Shown here: positions 1 through 13,169 of the stretch, one piece after another
Position numbering within the stretch: position 1 is the first letter of the stretch
Layout: every line of letters begins with the position of its first letter
Assembly: GCA_022747635.1 (NCBI GenBank)
Contig: JAKTNV010000001.1
Coordinates: 29,677,990-29,741,989 of the forward strand
Origin: Hetaerina americana
Lineage: Eukaryota > Arthropoda > Insecta > Odonata > Calopterygidae
Length of the DNA: 64,000 bases
Reading direction: 5' to 3'
Made by a program: the position numbers and the translations under genes
The notes under the pieces: model-generated
Databases searched by the model: none
The model's input: the letters and a program-made list of their open reading frames with translations, nothing else
Told to the model about the DNA's origin: nothing

Positions 1-1489
1 ATTTATGAGTTTACAATGTGTTCTTTTCCGCCTTTATCCGTAGTTTGAAGTAATAGTAATGTAACTAACATATTCAATTCCATTTATCCTCTAATCCACC
101 AGTATTACTGGCCCTTGCTAGACAACTTTATATAAACCGAGGACATGGTACGTTCATCTCATCAATAAAACTCCCTTGCAGTTCACTTGCATATGTTCCC
201 ACGCCAATTTTCGTGAATCCGTTTGACACTGAATGTGATCCCATTTCAAGAAAAAACAAAATGTTACCATGATATCGAAGATAATATCATAAGTCTTATA
301 GAGCCTGTACCAATGCAACCAATATGGCGAGAAGCGTATCTCACGAGATGCCTAAGAATGCACTTTTGGAAAGAAATACCGAAAACCTAATGACTATAGG
401 CATGGGGCTTCCTGCACCGCCATCTGTAATTGATGCTATGCATTTAGTATGCCATAACTCTCAAGTGCAATGCCATTAAATTCAAAGGTCAGCGATAATA
501 AACTGTTACAGCAGCCGAATGTACATTTCAGTAAACTTCCGTCCAAAATTTCAATATTTATAATATAAACTTTTGTACGCCATACTAACATAAAATTGAC
601 GGATTTACTCTCTATATGTAAAGTAATAACATAACTAACCTACCTATGGTAGAGTTTTCCTTTCTGAAAACGCACACACGTAAATACGCAGTAATCACAT
701 TCCAGCTTTCTATGCTCAAATGTGCACTGAAATAAGAAAAATAAATAGCAATCAATTGAAAAAATATGAAATGCTCGTAGAATTTAATTTACAACTTGTC
801 ACTTGTCCTGAACACCTATCTCCAAAATCCCTGAAATTATACAGTATTCATATTCTTATTTCATCATCGTAACACTATGAACGCAGTTACGTCTGATGTT
901 TTGAGAAAGGTCAGAGAGAGAGAAACATTTTTTGTTACTGCTAATGCCTCTGAATCACATATCACAGTGACAAACGACAAACTTTGTACTAATAAGTCAG
1001 CTTGTATGCTTAAATTTACAGCATACAGTATATCTTATAATATGATACTTTCTGCGGGGCATTTCAAAAACGCAATTGCAAAAGTGTCTGTATATTCCTC
1101 ACTTCAAATGTTATCCCCTATTTATTAGGAACAAGCATTGTACCATTGTGTCATGAATAGCCATCATGGAAACTTTTAACATTAATCCACTAATGTATTT
1201 CGGTGGATCCACATTTAAAAGCTATATGAAATGAGTACGGACGGTTGAAAATCCCTAATTCACATTATTAAATGAGTAATCTTATCCTTTACTGTAAATG
1301 TAACCCAATAAACCATGCGACTTGAGTCATTATTCAAAAATAGGTAGAATATTAAAAAAAACAAAGCAGAATAGACTACATTCTTAAGTTCGTTCGACAA
1401 ATGACTACGCCACGCATTCTCAAATCCATACGCCAAGTACTTGTCACAACTACGCTGCAAATATTCCCGGACAAAAGCCACAAAAAAGT
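1..1489. other. AT-rich region, no gene recognised
   Basis: I see no conserved protein motif, RNA gene or repeat shared with the rest of the window here. The short open frames (for example plus 877-1128 and minus 1260-1481) have no recognisable domain and AT-rich composition typical of chance frames. It is most likely intergenic or intronic DNA to the left of the GC-rich block. Confidence 0.5.
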
Positions 1490-4400
1490 CATTTAAATCC
1501 CTCCGTTTTGGCTTTTGACTTACATTTTTGCCCCTTTGAAGACGCTGTGTCTGCGATGCATCCAGGAGTTACGGAGGTCCAGTTGACGGCGAAGGGAAGG
1601 GTGGGGTGAGAGAAGAATGCGTTGTCGCCAGACACCGGGCGTACAAAAGTGTTGGCCAACCAAACCGACACACTAATCGCTGCTCGCTTGGCCCTCTTCT
1701 TCCTAATCCTCCTCCTTCTCTCTCTCACTCGATCCCGGAAGCCGCTTCCGGGACGCTGGGAGTCTTCACTTAGTGGCGATGGCACACCTGAAGGAAGGTG
1801 TTTTTATTTAGGAATTCCCACTTCTCCCTCACGGGTTTTTTCCCATATCTAAGAAAAAATTCCTTTTTTCCCTTGCCCCTCACGATTTTGTTTTCTTTCC
1901 GACCACTTATTTTGCTCATGCATACGAGTGGAAGTTTAGTGATGAACTTAGGGTCCTTAGAGAAAGAAATGGGGTTGAGGAAGCATGTGGTGGGCGAGTT
2001 GAAGACGAAGTAATACGACCACGATGAAGGAGCCCGATTCGACGGAAGCTCGGTTCACACGCGTCGGCGGGCGGCGGCAGGGAAATCACACACACACACG
2101 CAAGAGCACAGGACGCGCACCACACGGTCTGGGGAGGAGCGGCGACGCACGGGGACGTGGGCAGCACGCTCGCCCGGTTGGGCGAAAGGACACTGGCGGC
2201 GGGTGCAAATCCAGCGGCCGCCGGCGAGTGAGTGTGTCGTAGTAGTCTGGTAGAGCGCGTCGACGCCGCCGCGGGAACGTGCGGCGAGCGGGAGATAGGG
2301 CGGGGAGACGGGGCGAAGAAGGGGACGGCGGCAGAGGGAGGAAGAGAGAGAGGACAGGGAAAACGGCGCGGGCCTACGCACTTCGACGACGACGGGGAGG
2401 CCGCACCGGGTCCACTACGTTCGATTCCCCGCTTCCCGCGCGCGACGCCGCGGGAAGTAGGCCGGCTGTCTTGAGTCTCGCCCCGAGAGGATTCTGCCTT
2501 GCAGCCGGGGGCTCGGGAAGAATAAAAAAAGCTACGGTGGTTCCTCCCAAAATTCACTCCGATGCGGCCGTGGAGGGAAAGAGAGAAAAAATTATTCTCT
2601 TAATTCCCCGTGGGCCTGACACGGGTCAACAAAGTTGGACGAAGAGGCGTGTAAAATTTTAAAACAAAAAACACCGGGGCTAAAGAAAAATCTCTAGGTT
2701 TCCTGTTTCTTTCAACTGTTTAACATTTGACAATCCCTGTCGCGACGAAATGTATACCTTCTCCAACGACACCACCTTCGTGAGAACACCCGCTGAGGGC
2801 GGTCGAAAAAGGATCCATCCACAATCTCTGTTTCAACCCAGCAGCGAGCTCACCGCACTTGACACAAAATATTATATAAGGGAAAAAATACGCGAGCTGG
2901 AAGCGTGACGGTTCGGGGGTGCCCTGTCACGCGCCCGGAACACGAAAACTCGCGCCAACACACACACAAGAACACGCCGGGCCACGCTCCCTCCTCTCCA
3001 GCGAAATCTCTCGCCCACGGAATGAGGCGTGGAGGCCTTCTTCACACTATGGGGTCCGATCGCACACCGCCGTTGAGTCGGCGGGCGGGCGGCGGGCTAG
3101 TCGCCCCCGCGGCGACCAACGCGCGGGGGCCATAGGAGACGAAGTCGCCGTCGGCGTGGACATCATCCTCCGCGATCACGTGGGGGAACGTCGGGGCAGC
3201 AGCGAGGAGGCGGCGTAGTCGCCTTTCTATGGGCCGGTCCATGTGTCCGCCTCCCTTTCTCTCTCCACTCCTCTCCCTCTCACCACCACTTCTTCAGTCG
3301 GTTAGAACAATATAGGGGAGGGAAGGGGGAACAAATATAAAAAAACGACCTCCCGGGTGGTGCTCTTGCCTTTATGGGAGGGCGGAGGGATGAGGAAGAG
3401 TGGAGGGGGGTTGAATTAGGGATAAAGCGACAAAACGACAGTTGGAAATTCCCGCCAGAATCGTCTTCCGCCACGGGTCAGAATCGAAAGGATTTCAGGG
3501 CCGGGTGAGAGAGGAGTGAGCGCGGTTCGGCGTCTTTATTGTCTAACCCGTTTCCCGAAGCCTCGTGTCCACCGACGAACGCCCGTGGATGACCTGATGA
3601 GCGGGGAACTTCTCTCCCGATTTTTACTTGTGTTGCGGTGCGAAGGTTTTCGCGATCATGATCAGATCCCCAAGACTCGCGACCTCTCTCCCTCCCTCCC
3701 TCCCGCTAACAAAACGGCAGCGGAATTCCACAACGCCCGACTCTTTCTCTCCCTCCACGGCCACCTCTCGCGAGCACAAGGCGAGAGAGGGAGAGGCGTG
3801 GAACGGAGGTCGCGAGGAGGAAATGAGAGGGCGGGGTGGTACAAGGAAACATAAGGACGGCAGTGGTGGTGGAAATAGTGGGACGCCTCTAAAATTCCGA
3901 AGGGGTGAGTGCGATACTCCGACACATGCACTCACACACTCGCAAGGCCTTAGACTCACACCCTCCCTCTCTCTCTACAACTTTCGCGAGAAACCAACTC
4001 TCACTCACATGCACCACCACGCGTGGTGTCGGTTATGGCGCATGCATGCGCGCGCGCGCGTGTGTGTGTGTGTGTGTGACTTTGTGTGTGTGGGAGAGTT
4101 CTCGTGTGCGAGTGTGAGATTTTGCACGACGGCTGCGTGAAGCTGAGGGGGAGAGAAACGTAGAGAGCGTCGGGGAAAGGGCCAAGGAGGAGGGTTTTGG
4201 GGGGAATGGAAGCGAAGAAAGAAGTTAAAAAGACGAAGGAGGATGAAGAGGAGAGCGGTGGAGGATGTAGGGGTACGGACGGCGTGGTGTGTCCCCCCCT
4301 CGAGGGGGTCGGGGGCGGCGGGGAGGAGGGTGTGGTGGAGCGAGTTCGGTGGTGGGAAGGCCGCTTGGTGCTGCCGCTACGCCACTACTGCCGGCTTGCG

Positions 4401-7400
4401 AGAAAGAGAGGGCAATGCTCCCGAGCAGTCAGTGACAACAAACGGAGGGCGATCTTCTTTTTTTTACTACCCCCCTCCTCTGCTCTCACAAACACACGGA
4501 CATACTCCTCCCGGCGCGCCGCTAGTGCAGCGTCAGGAAAACCACCTCGGGCTTACTTGTTCACCGCGGTGGAGGGGTCGAACGTTAACTTTGTCCTCTT
4601 CGAACACTCAAGAGAAAATAATATGAATTGTCCCAGGTGGATGGAAACAGAAAATGCTTCTGAACTTCCCAATGCTAACGACAGCGTTTAATTTATATAT
4701 ACCCCAAGCATTTATCTGAAGGGTGGATTGGATGACGAGAAGAGTTCAGTACGTCACAATCAGTGCGTGTGCGCTTGGCTAATAGGTACATTTTGTCTTT
4801 TCACTCAAAAAGGTCCTCCGGAGACGTTATCGATTCGCGAAGAAAACTTGAACACACGGTTTGTTTTGAGACCGCGTCCGCGAAAATTGTTTTTAAAGTG
4901 ATCGGTTTCGATTTCGCATCAAACACGAGGTGAAGCACCGGAGCCAATAAATCTTCTCCCTCCTTGCTTGACAAGGCTCGATTACAGCCAAAAAGAAATT
5001 GGCGGTGCTATTTAGTCAATAAAATGCTTCAAGTTTCGGCGCAAAAAGCGAGGATGTTCTACTCTAAACTCTCCGTAGAACTCCACCAAGCATTGGCCAA
5101 TTGAATTGTGTTTTTAATTTGATTGATTCTCCATGCAATTCGGAGATCCGCGGTCGGGAAGGTGATCCGAGCAGGGCAGGATACCGAGGACGCTGAAGAG
5201 GGACCGGGAGCCAGACGAACAAGTCCGCGGCTGCTTTTCACGCTCTCGTACGAGGATTCCCTCGTGAGTCAGTCGGCGTCTGCATTGCCCCGCTGATCCT
5301 CCGGCTCTCCTCCGTCAAGAAGCCGGTGGTGGTGTGGGGCGGCAGGGGAGGCGAGGGAGGGAGCCGTCCGGAGCCGCGTAGGAGGGGAAGGTAGAGGGGC
5401 TTTTACCTTCGACGGCGTCTGACCCACTCACACTCTCACTAGAGCACACACTACCCTCTCCTCCTCTCTTCTTCGTCACCACACACACACTCACACACGT
5501 CCCCTCTCCCCCCGAACACCACAGGGTCGCCGCTCTGAAGAAGAAGACACGGGGAATATGTACCGCTACGCACGGCTGGTTACCCCACTCCTCTCTCCCT
5601 GCCACCACGGCCCGGCTGAAGATGGGACTTTCACGGGAAACACACGAGTTCCACTGCCCTCGTGCTGCTACTGGCAAACCACCCACCTCCTCCCCCTCCC
5701 TCGCTCCTAGATCATGCACCACTCCACCCCCTTCCCGGATTTTCTCTCGGCGAAAGAAAGTGACAATCTCCGCTCGAAGCAACTTGGTCAAAGAAACGGA
5801 TGGGTAATAAATACTGAGGGAGACGGTGATGCAAGGAAGATGTCGATGGCACGGCGGCGTGAGAGGACTTAACTTTGTTCAACAAATGGAAAGGGACCAA
5901 AAGGTCCGCCCCCACAGAAATCGCTGCAATGTCAATTCACGTGCTCACGTTATACTTAGTTTTTAACCGAGGGAGTACAGTGCACTTGCCCTCCTGAAAC
6001 TACTTATGTCCAATTACGGGTCTCTCTCTCTCTTCCAAGCGACGCTGAAAGACAAGTCCTTTGGCACCAAGGAAAGAAACGGGTTGGAAGAGATGATGCA
6101 ATTTTGTGCGATTTTGGGCAGTTGTTTCAAGACGCTCAAAAACAATGCTGACATAAGACGTCGTGATTAAATCCAGCTGACGTTCTACCAGCAACAAGAG
6201 TCCAGTGAAAACGAATGCAGCACTAACACGTGCAGCCAGAAAATATCGAAATCACCAGGTTACACTTGAGCTGAAATATACGTCCAACGTGTCCAAGACC
6301 AAATGTAATAAATTACTTGATCATCCGTCGTTTGGCAACTGTAAATACCTTAAATGGAAGATCCCCTGCACATAATTCAATCGACTGTAACACAAGCATC
6401 TGATGTTCACGCCTGACTACTATGGTGTCGATTGAATCTAGTTTTGAAGAGATGAACACATTAAATGGCTGGCAATAAATATCCGAAAACAGCATTCACT
6501 GTAACACGATTTCTTATAACAATTCTTTGAAAATAACATTAAATCTAACGTCACGAAAGGGCAAAAACCTAACTTGGATCTTGCAGAAATACAACAGAGT
6601 TACGAAAATTTCCAACTGCTTCCCACTTCTCCGAGGTGACTCCTGCACTTCGCTGTCGTTCGCCGGCGAAGGCTGACGCACTCGGCACCTCTCGCAACAA
6701 CCACGCTAGAGTTCTACCGTCAGCAAAACAAGAAGGCAGGTGGCGCGAGTTATGCGAGACCAGCGCGGCCGGGATGCCGGCGATCGCAGAGGGGACTCCG
6801 GCGACGGTAGAGCTCCTTCTCCGCGCTCTCCCCGACGAGATAGCGCGCGAGGTTGATGACCGAGCTTCCTTGCCAGTCAGCTGTGAATCTCTCTCGACTC
6901 GTCGGCCGGTCGGAGAACCACTCTCGGGAAAAGTCTTCTCTCCCGATCACTCTCTCATTCACACTCTCTCCCCCACCTTTCTATCTGCCCCTCTCCCACT
7001 CAAAACCAGGGAGGGAAAACGGTATCACTGTCCATATATTACCTGGGCACTGTTCGTTGCGATCAACAATTAAGTGAAAAACGCAAAATGAACTCCTCCA
7101 GACGACGAAAAATTAACACATTTTTGTCTCAAGTTCAACGATTGTACACTCACTCTAATGACAAATCAAAAACTTGTCACACGAGGAAACTAATAGTCCT
7201 ATATGTTTCCGAGGATCCGTAGTCACGTTACAAAAATATCGGTACAAAATTTTTCGTGATTTTTTGATGAATTATTCACCGCGTGATAAGGTGGAGCGAA
7301 ACCCAATGTGCAGGCGTTTCGTGTTGTAAAGGAGTCAATGACCGTTGAGCTGCTGGCCTTCCCCTCAAACTCTCTTCTCATTCCCCATCCCCTTATTTCC

Positions 7401-7560
7401 CCTCCGTTCAACGTTCCATTTCCACCCCTCCAACGAGTTCGGAGTTCGCGGGGAGAAAAATAGGAAGCGACTCGACGGTGTCTCGATCTGACGGGGTTTG
7501 GCCCAACTCGAACGAAGCTCCTTTCGGCGAGCGAGGGAACGAAGCTGTAGCTTCAAAATA
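1490..7560. promoter_or_regulatory. GC/CpG-rich, GA/CT-rich block; putative promoter and 5'-UTR region
   Basis: Base composition changes sharply near 1,490 and again near 7,560: the interval is rich in CpG, in runs of CT/GA and in CA/GT repeats, while both flanks are AT-rich. Many overlapping open frames on both strands arise simply because stop codons are rare in GC-rich DNA; their translations are low-complexity (Arg, Pro, Ser, Gly) and none shows a domain. Numerous GAGAG/CTCTC runs resemble binding sites of GAGA-type factors, which in insects mark promoters. Donor-like GTGAGT strings occur on the plus strand (about 2,227 and 3,904). I infer a promoter with non-coding first exon(s) of a gene whose coding part is not recognisable here. 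The direction of transcription cannot be decided. Confidence 0.4.
4038..4078. repeat. Alternating purine-pyrimidine tract, (GC)n then (GT)n
   Basis: Forty-one bases alternate strictly purine-pyrimidine: a GCGCATGCAT start, then a CG run, then a TG run. It lies inside the CpG-rich block. Such tracts can adopt Z-DNA under negative supercoiling; whether this one does is inference. Confidence 0.8.
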
Positions 7561-8439
7561 CATTTATAGCAGTGATGACACAATGGAGCAAGAACGAGGA
7601 GAAACTGGTACGGAATCTATTCATTTCGAAAGTTCTATCTAGTTTTCAAATTTTAAAATATGATTATGATGCGCAGCAATGAGTGGATTGACAAAATGAA
7701 TTCGGACAATCTTAACGTTTCATTTAGAAAGAAATGCATATAGCATTGCTGCCCAGCCAAGCTACCCTAATCAATGATCGTTTTCCTCGTCATTACTGCA
7801 TCACTACTAACTGTCACTTGCTAACTAGCGTCTCCCACAGAGGTCATACAAACAATATAAAGGCAATATCTATTCTGGTGTAAAAAAGTCTTCGCTGGTA
7901 TTTTTTAAGTTTTAGCGGGACATAAAACGAGACTTAAAGTGGTTAATAGGTGAACGTACGTCAATATCCCCGTAAGTTCATTTATATTACAGAAAAATAA
8001 ATTAAACAGCGATCCAAAACTTCCTAAACGACGTCAGTTTTATTCTCCAAATTAACATTTCAGGAAATTTACATCGTAATGATAATTGAATATTCACATC
8101 GCTATCCCGATTGTAGAGTTAAAAGAGTTGATTTATTTGGGCTCTAATTTACAAGCGACCGCTTAGAGAAACAGACAGATAATGACAAACTCGCAGCATA
8201 CTCATTTATTTTCACAGTGGAAATGACATACGTACTTAATTATGCTATAATGAATTTATGTCATCAGGGGTACCAGTTCAGTAATATCTGACCAATTTTC
8301 TAAACTTGACATTGAATGATAGTGGTTCAGTTACCAATCGATTGGCAAAATTACGGTCAGTAATTATTACCAAGTCATTATTAGTCATTACTTTATAAAT
8401 TGCTATACATTACCAGTCATTGCTATATAAATCAGTCAT
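7561..8439. other. AT-rich region, nothing recognised
   Basis: There is no gene or RNA. Between about 8,355 and 8,450 there are short irregular repeats of a motif like AGTCATTAC / ATTGCTATA, too degenerate to call a satellite. Confidence 0.4.
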
Positions 8440-8725
8440 TACTACCAACACAACCTTCGGGTTGATTTGGTAACTGAGTGGATTGCTGAACTTATGCTAA
8501 GACCAACAAAGTGTGGTCGGGTTGATCTACATTACGCGCGTCGCGACGCATGAAATCCAGATCAGAGAAAGACCAAATCCGCCCCTTCCCTGTGTTTCCT
8601 GTGGTTTCCCAGAAATATATAACACCCGATCAATCACACAGCTTTGGTGAAGCTGAGGGTGCTCAGAAGCTTCTTGGGAAATCGAACTCAGGCCCTCTGA
8701 TCAATATTTAATGAGTATATACCAC
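8440..8725 (-). mobile_element. Diverged tRNA-derived SINE relic
   Basis: On the minus strand, 8,660-8,720 carries a tRNA-like head: a GATCAGAGGGCC segment followed by a B-box-like GAGTTCGATTTCC. The same head is recognisable at 17,070-17,130 on the plus strand (GGTTCGATTCC). The segment near 8,455 contains CTTCGGGTTGATT, also found near the 3' end of the 17 kb copy (17,302). The order and orientation of the pieces are not fully consistent with one element, so this may be two rearranged fragments. Confidence 0.45.
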
Positions 8726-9606
8726 CTCCCATAAATATCAATCAACTATGACCTGAGAATCGACGCAAAATTTTAATGAAGAAATATGAAGAAAAGCGTA
8801 ATAATCATAGATGCTGTTTCCAAATGCTCCCCACATGGCCTATGGGTGCGGCGCTTAAATCCGGACAAGCACGCGTTTCCTCGAATGAGATTTCCTCGCC
8901 GGGTTAGTGAAACCTTCCTCAGACTTCCCCCAAGCATTATCGTAAACAGTTGATCTGGGGTACCAGAAGAATCGACCTATTTCGAAATATAACGCCCAGC
9001 TAGAACACTTTCAAGGATAGCGGCTCTTCGATTATGCTCTGCACTTTTAGGCCATTTTGAGGCTATGACTGTTTACTAGAAGCCTATAGCTTTCAGGAAC
9101 GCTAATCGCGACCTCCAGTGGAACTACGATATGACGGGAAATTCAAATTGAAATTTGTCCGGATTCGTCCACACCCAAAAAATATTCAGGGTGCTCCCTT
9201 AAAAAACTACTTTAACGCAGAATGGCGAAAATTAGTATTTCTTGTGTGAAAACACAACTACTTATAATAATCCTAGCAAGAGTGCAGAAAGGATTAGAAA
9301 AGTATTTCGTTACATGATTACAGCGATGTTTTTGGCAAAGAAAAATTTTGCTTTTCGAGCCCTATTGGGCATAAAGTGTCGAAATAGAGGAAGTCACGAG
9401 GGGTTACTTTAATAACTGGGTGATTTTGAGAGTGAACTAATTATTTACCTTAATAGTCCAATTTTTTTCACAAACTATCGGGAGACCACCAAAAGACTTC
9501 TATTTTTTATTTCGGATCTTGTGATTTACAACTATACGATCAATGTATAAAAATCCAATAAATCAAATTCATACTACCACAATTTAACCTAGCATTTAGT
9601 AAATAT
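8726..9606. other. Intergenic AT-rich DNA, nothing recognised
   Basis: I see no conserved coding motif, no tRNA-like box and no match to the other repeats of the window. Confidence 0.4.
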
Positions 9607-9633
9607 TTCCTCTGTCACTTCGTGACAGAGGAA
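9607..9633. repeat. Short perfect hairpin, 12-bp stem, 3-nt loop
   Basis: TTCCTCTGTCAC is followed by TTC and then its exact reverse complement GTGACAGAGGAA. It lies about 70 bp outside the 3' end of the large LINE. No function can be assigned. Confidence 0.7.
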
Positions 9634-9760
9634 CTCTCCTCCATAGTAAGCAATTGGACAAGATAATGTTTTGATAAAAGACAATATTATTATTATTAAG
9701 TCATCTACCGGTTAAGATGGACACAACTACCAAATAAATATTTAGTGACTCCTAAAAAAA

Positions 9761-10013
9761 CACATTCCAGCAACCTACTCTACATCTAGTCCTTCAACTC
9801 CATATATTTCCTTCGTCACGTCCAACATCCCTATTCTGTTCCTGCCCTTTCCTTGTTTACCCAACAATCTACCGGTCAAGATAGGTTTTGGATGGACACA
9901 GCTACCAAATAAATATTTTGTGACTGCTAACAAAACAAAACACATTCCAGCAACCTACTCTACATCTAGTCCTTCAACTCCATATATTTCCTTCGTCACG
10001 TCCAACATCCCTA
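9761..10013. repeat. Head-to-tail duplication of the LINE 3' terminus
   Basis: Bases 9,761-9,833 are repeated identically at 9,941-10,013, an offset of 180 bp, and the surrounding sequence, including the CTACCGGT motif and the 'GGACACA' segment, also repeats with few differences. The 3' terminal part of the LINE is therefore present twice in tandem. The near-identity suggests a duplication younger than the decay of the LINE coding region. Confidence 0.8.
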
Positions 10014-12528
10014 TACTGTTCCTCCCTTTTCCTCGTTTGACTAACACTCTCCCCTTTATTACAGTATTCATCATCCCCCTGCCGATCAATGCGCCCTTCA
10101 GCCATTTTGCCTACCTCCATAGGATTTCTTCCAACGGACCCCATTCCTCGCCCACCATGCCTAGCACTTACTCATTTGTTTTCTTTTCTGTCCATTTTAC
10201 CTTATCCATTCTTCTCCACACCCACATTTCAAAGGCCTCCAGTTTACGTCTATCCTCCTGTTTCAATGACCACCTTTCCGCGCCGTACATACCTACGCTC
10301 CATATCAAATTTTTACGAATCTTTTCTTAATATCCTTGCTCAATGTCCCTACCATCAACTCCCTCCTTGTAAAAGCCTCTTTGCCTAGCGCAATTCTTCT
10401 CCTTACGTCCCTACTGCTTTGACCATGTTGGTCCAAATACTTCCGAGATACGTAAACTATTCTACCTGCTCTAGTTTTTGCCCTTCTATTTTAATGTTTA
10501 GCTTGGTCTTCTTCTTTCCGGAAAATCGCATAACCTTTGTTTTATTAATATTGATTCTCATCCCATACCTGTCGCACTGAATTTCAAATTCACTCAGCAA
10601 TGCTTGCAACCCCTTGGCTGACTGAAAAACAAAAGCTTGGTCATCAGCGAACCTAACTGATTTTACAAATTCCCCGCCCACTTTTATTCCTACCTCCAGT
10701 TCTTCCCATGCCTCTTCAATCATTTCTTCCGTATATACGTTGAACAGCACCAGTGATAATGGACAACCCTGCCTTACAACTCTTCCTAACACTGCCCATT
10801 CTGTCTTTCCGTCCCCCACTCACGCCTGAGCAGTCTGAGAGATGTACAGGTTGCGGATTAGACTCCTGTCCACCCAATTTATTCCTATTTTCTGCAATAT
10901 ACTCCATAGTTTTTCCAAATTCACTCTTTCAAACGTCTTATCGAAATCTACGAAACAGGCAAATACGTCCTGACTGTAATCTATATTCCTCTCGATTAAT
11001 GATCTCATTACAGCAATGGCATCAAGCGTGGCTCTCCCCTTCCTAAACCCAGACCGATCATCCCCTAAATAATCATTTGCCCTGCCCTATATCCTTTTGT
11101 TGATGATCCTGAGAACAACTTTAGCTGCGTGAGATATCAAACTTATTGTTCTGTAGTCCTCTCACAAGGTCTTCCGGCCAGATTCCTTCCTCATAGATAC
11201 TACGAATCAGTCCATAAAGAGTCTTCCTCTCACATTTCCCTAAACATTTCAATAGTTCCGCAGGGAATGTTATCCACCCCCACGGCCTTATTTAGTTTCA
11301 TCTCCCTCAATGCCCTTTCTATCTCATCGTCGAGTATGCCTGGATCTAAGCTATCTTCCTCTACGTCATGTTCCTTTTCTGTCTAACCTTATTGGCCAAA
11401 TTTTTTTACCATACAGTTCTTCTATGCATTCCTTCCATCTCTCTTGGATCTTTTCTGCATCACGTATAATGTTTCCCGACTTATCTATAACTTTTAGCAC
11501 AGATCCTCCTTTCTTACTTCTCGATAGTGATTTAACTTTGCCGCATAGCGCACCAATTTCACCCTTCCGATGCAAACTTTCCATCTCCTCGCACTGCGTC
11601 TTCCACCATGCTTCTTTTGCTTAATATGTTCCCCGTTTCAATTTATTATTTTACTCTTTGTTCTTCCTTTGGCCTAACTGTGTTTACATTCTTCCATTTT
11701 TTCGCCTACTATTTATCTTTTTGATCATCTCATCCGTGATCCATGGTTTCCTTGCCCTGTTCCCATTAACGGTTCCTAAAGTTTCTTTTGTGGCTCTCGA
11801 TATCCCTTTCTTGATGCATTCCCATTTTTCTTCAATGGTACTCAGCTCTTTACCGTCATCCATGATTTTCTCTACAGCCTGCTGTTACTCCTTCCTTGTC
11901 ATCCATTTAATGCTTCTAAATTCCATTTCCTAACCCCCGGTTCCTGCCTTATCCTTTTGAAACGAATGTTACACTTCACAACAACTAAATTATGGTCAGT
12001 GTCGGTATCCGCTCCCGGAAAGGTGTGCGAATTTATCACACTGTGAATCTGTGCCTATCCATTATGTAATCCAACTGATACCTTTTTGAGCCACCTGGCA
12101 TATTCCATGTACACCGTCGACTTTTGTGGAGTCTAAACCAAGTGTTGGCGATGACTGAATCCTGTCTCCTGCAGAATTCAATTGCTTTCTCCCCGTGGTC
12201 ATTCCTCGTACCTAAACCGTAGTCCCCCACCTCATCACCACCTCTTCCTTCACCCACCGTCGCATTCCAATCCCCCATCACTATCAAATGTTTCCCTGCA
12301 GGAACACATACTATTAAGCCCTGCAACTGATCATAAATCCTATCGACTTCTTCCTCCTTATGATTGCTTGGTGGCATGTACCTGAACAATGACCAAGTTC
12401 GTCGGTTCTACTTTTATCTCTACTAGTAATATTCTATCCGTAGCTTGTTCTATGTTTACTACGCTTCTTCCTACTTCTTTATTAAATATTATGGTAACCA
12501 CTCGTTGGTTCTCGTTCCCGCCGTTCTA

Positions 12529-13096
12529 CGAGGTATATCCGAAAACTATCCGAACTGCGTTCATATCTCCCTCCGCATTGGTGCTAATCTTCGTCATCTG
12601 GGCCGCAACATCCTTCGAAGTAGTCCCCATTTGATTGAACCACACTCTCCAGCGGTGCTTTCACATCTTAAAGTAGTCCTCGAATGCAAATTTTTGAATA
12701 GTCTTCAGCTCGCGCGTCGCATTACTCTATGTCGTTGAATCGCTTTCCTTTGAGCGCCGTTTTCAATTTTGGGAACATCCAAAAGTCGCAGGGCGCTATG
12801 TCGGGACTGTACGGAGGCTGGCTGGCAAAGCTGTACACTCTCGTTTTTTTCAAAAATGGCTGCACAAGGTTCGATGAATGCGCCAACGCGTTATTATGGT
12901 AAAGAAGCCAGTCACCGCTTGACCAGAACGCGGTTGTTTTCTTCTCACGGCATCAAGCAATATTTTCAGAATTTCAACGCAACAATCTGTGTTGATCGCC
13001 TGACCTCTTTGGAGCAAATTCGTGGTGCACAACAATCTCAAAATTTTAAAAAATAATTAAAAAATCGCAGGTCGGATACTTCTCCGACACACCTCG
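12529..13096 (-). mobile_element. Short mariner/Tc1-type element nested in the LINE
   Basis: The element has 31-bp terminal inverted repeats beginning CGAGGT, with six differences between the ends, and is flanked by TA on both sides, the target duplication typical of Tc1/mariner elements. Inside, the minus strand near 12,600-12,760 resembles the degenerate C-terminal part of a mariner-type transposase (for example a KRFNDIE-like stretch). At 568 bp it is far shorter than an autonomous copy of about 1.3 kb, so it is an internally deleted copy. Removing it restores continuity of the LINE endonuclease reading around VVTIIFNKEVGRS. Confidence 0.8.
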
Positions 13097-13169
13097 TATA
13101 TTATTCTATGCCTATTACTCCAGTAATCCCCGCTACCCTTCCATCTCACCTCGCATTGACCTAAAAAAT

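Noticed and set aside
1622..4691. Many open frames of 60-213 codons on both strands in the GC-rich block
   Set aside because: They overlap each other on both strands, have low-complexity composition (Arg, Pro, Ser, Gly) and no domains; they are expected from scarcity of stop codons in GC-rich DNA.
9920..12738. Several plus-strand open frames across the LINE
   Set aside because: They are antisense shadows of the LINE; protein motifs are only on the minus strand.
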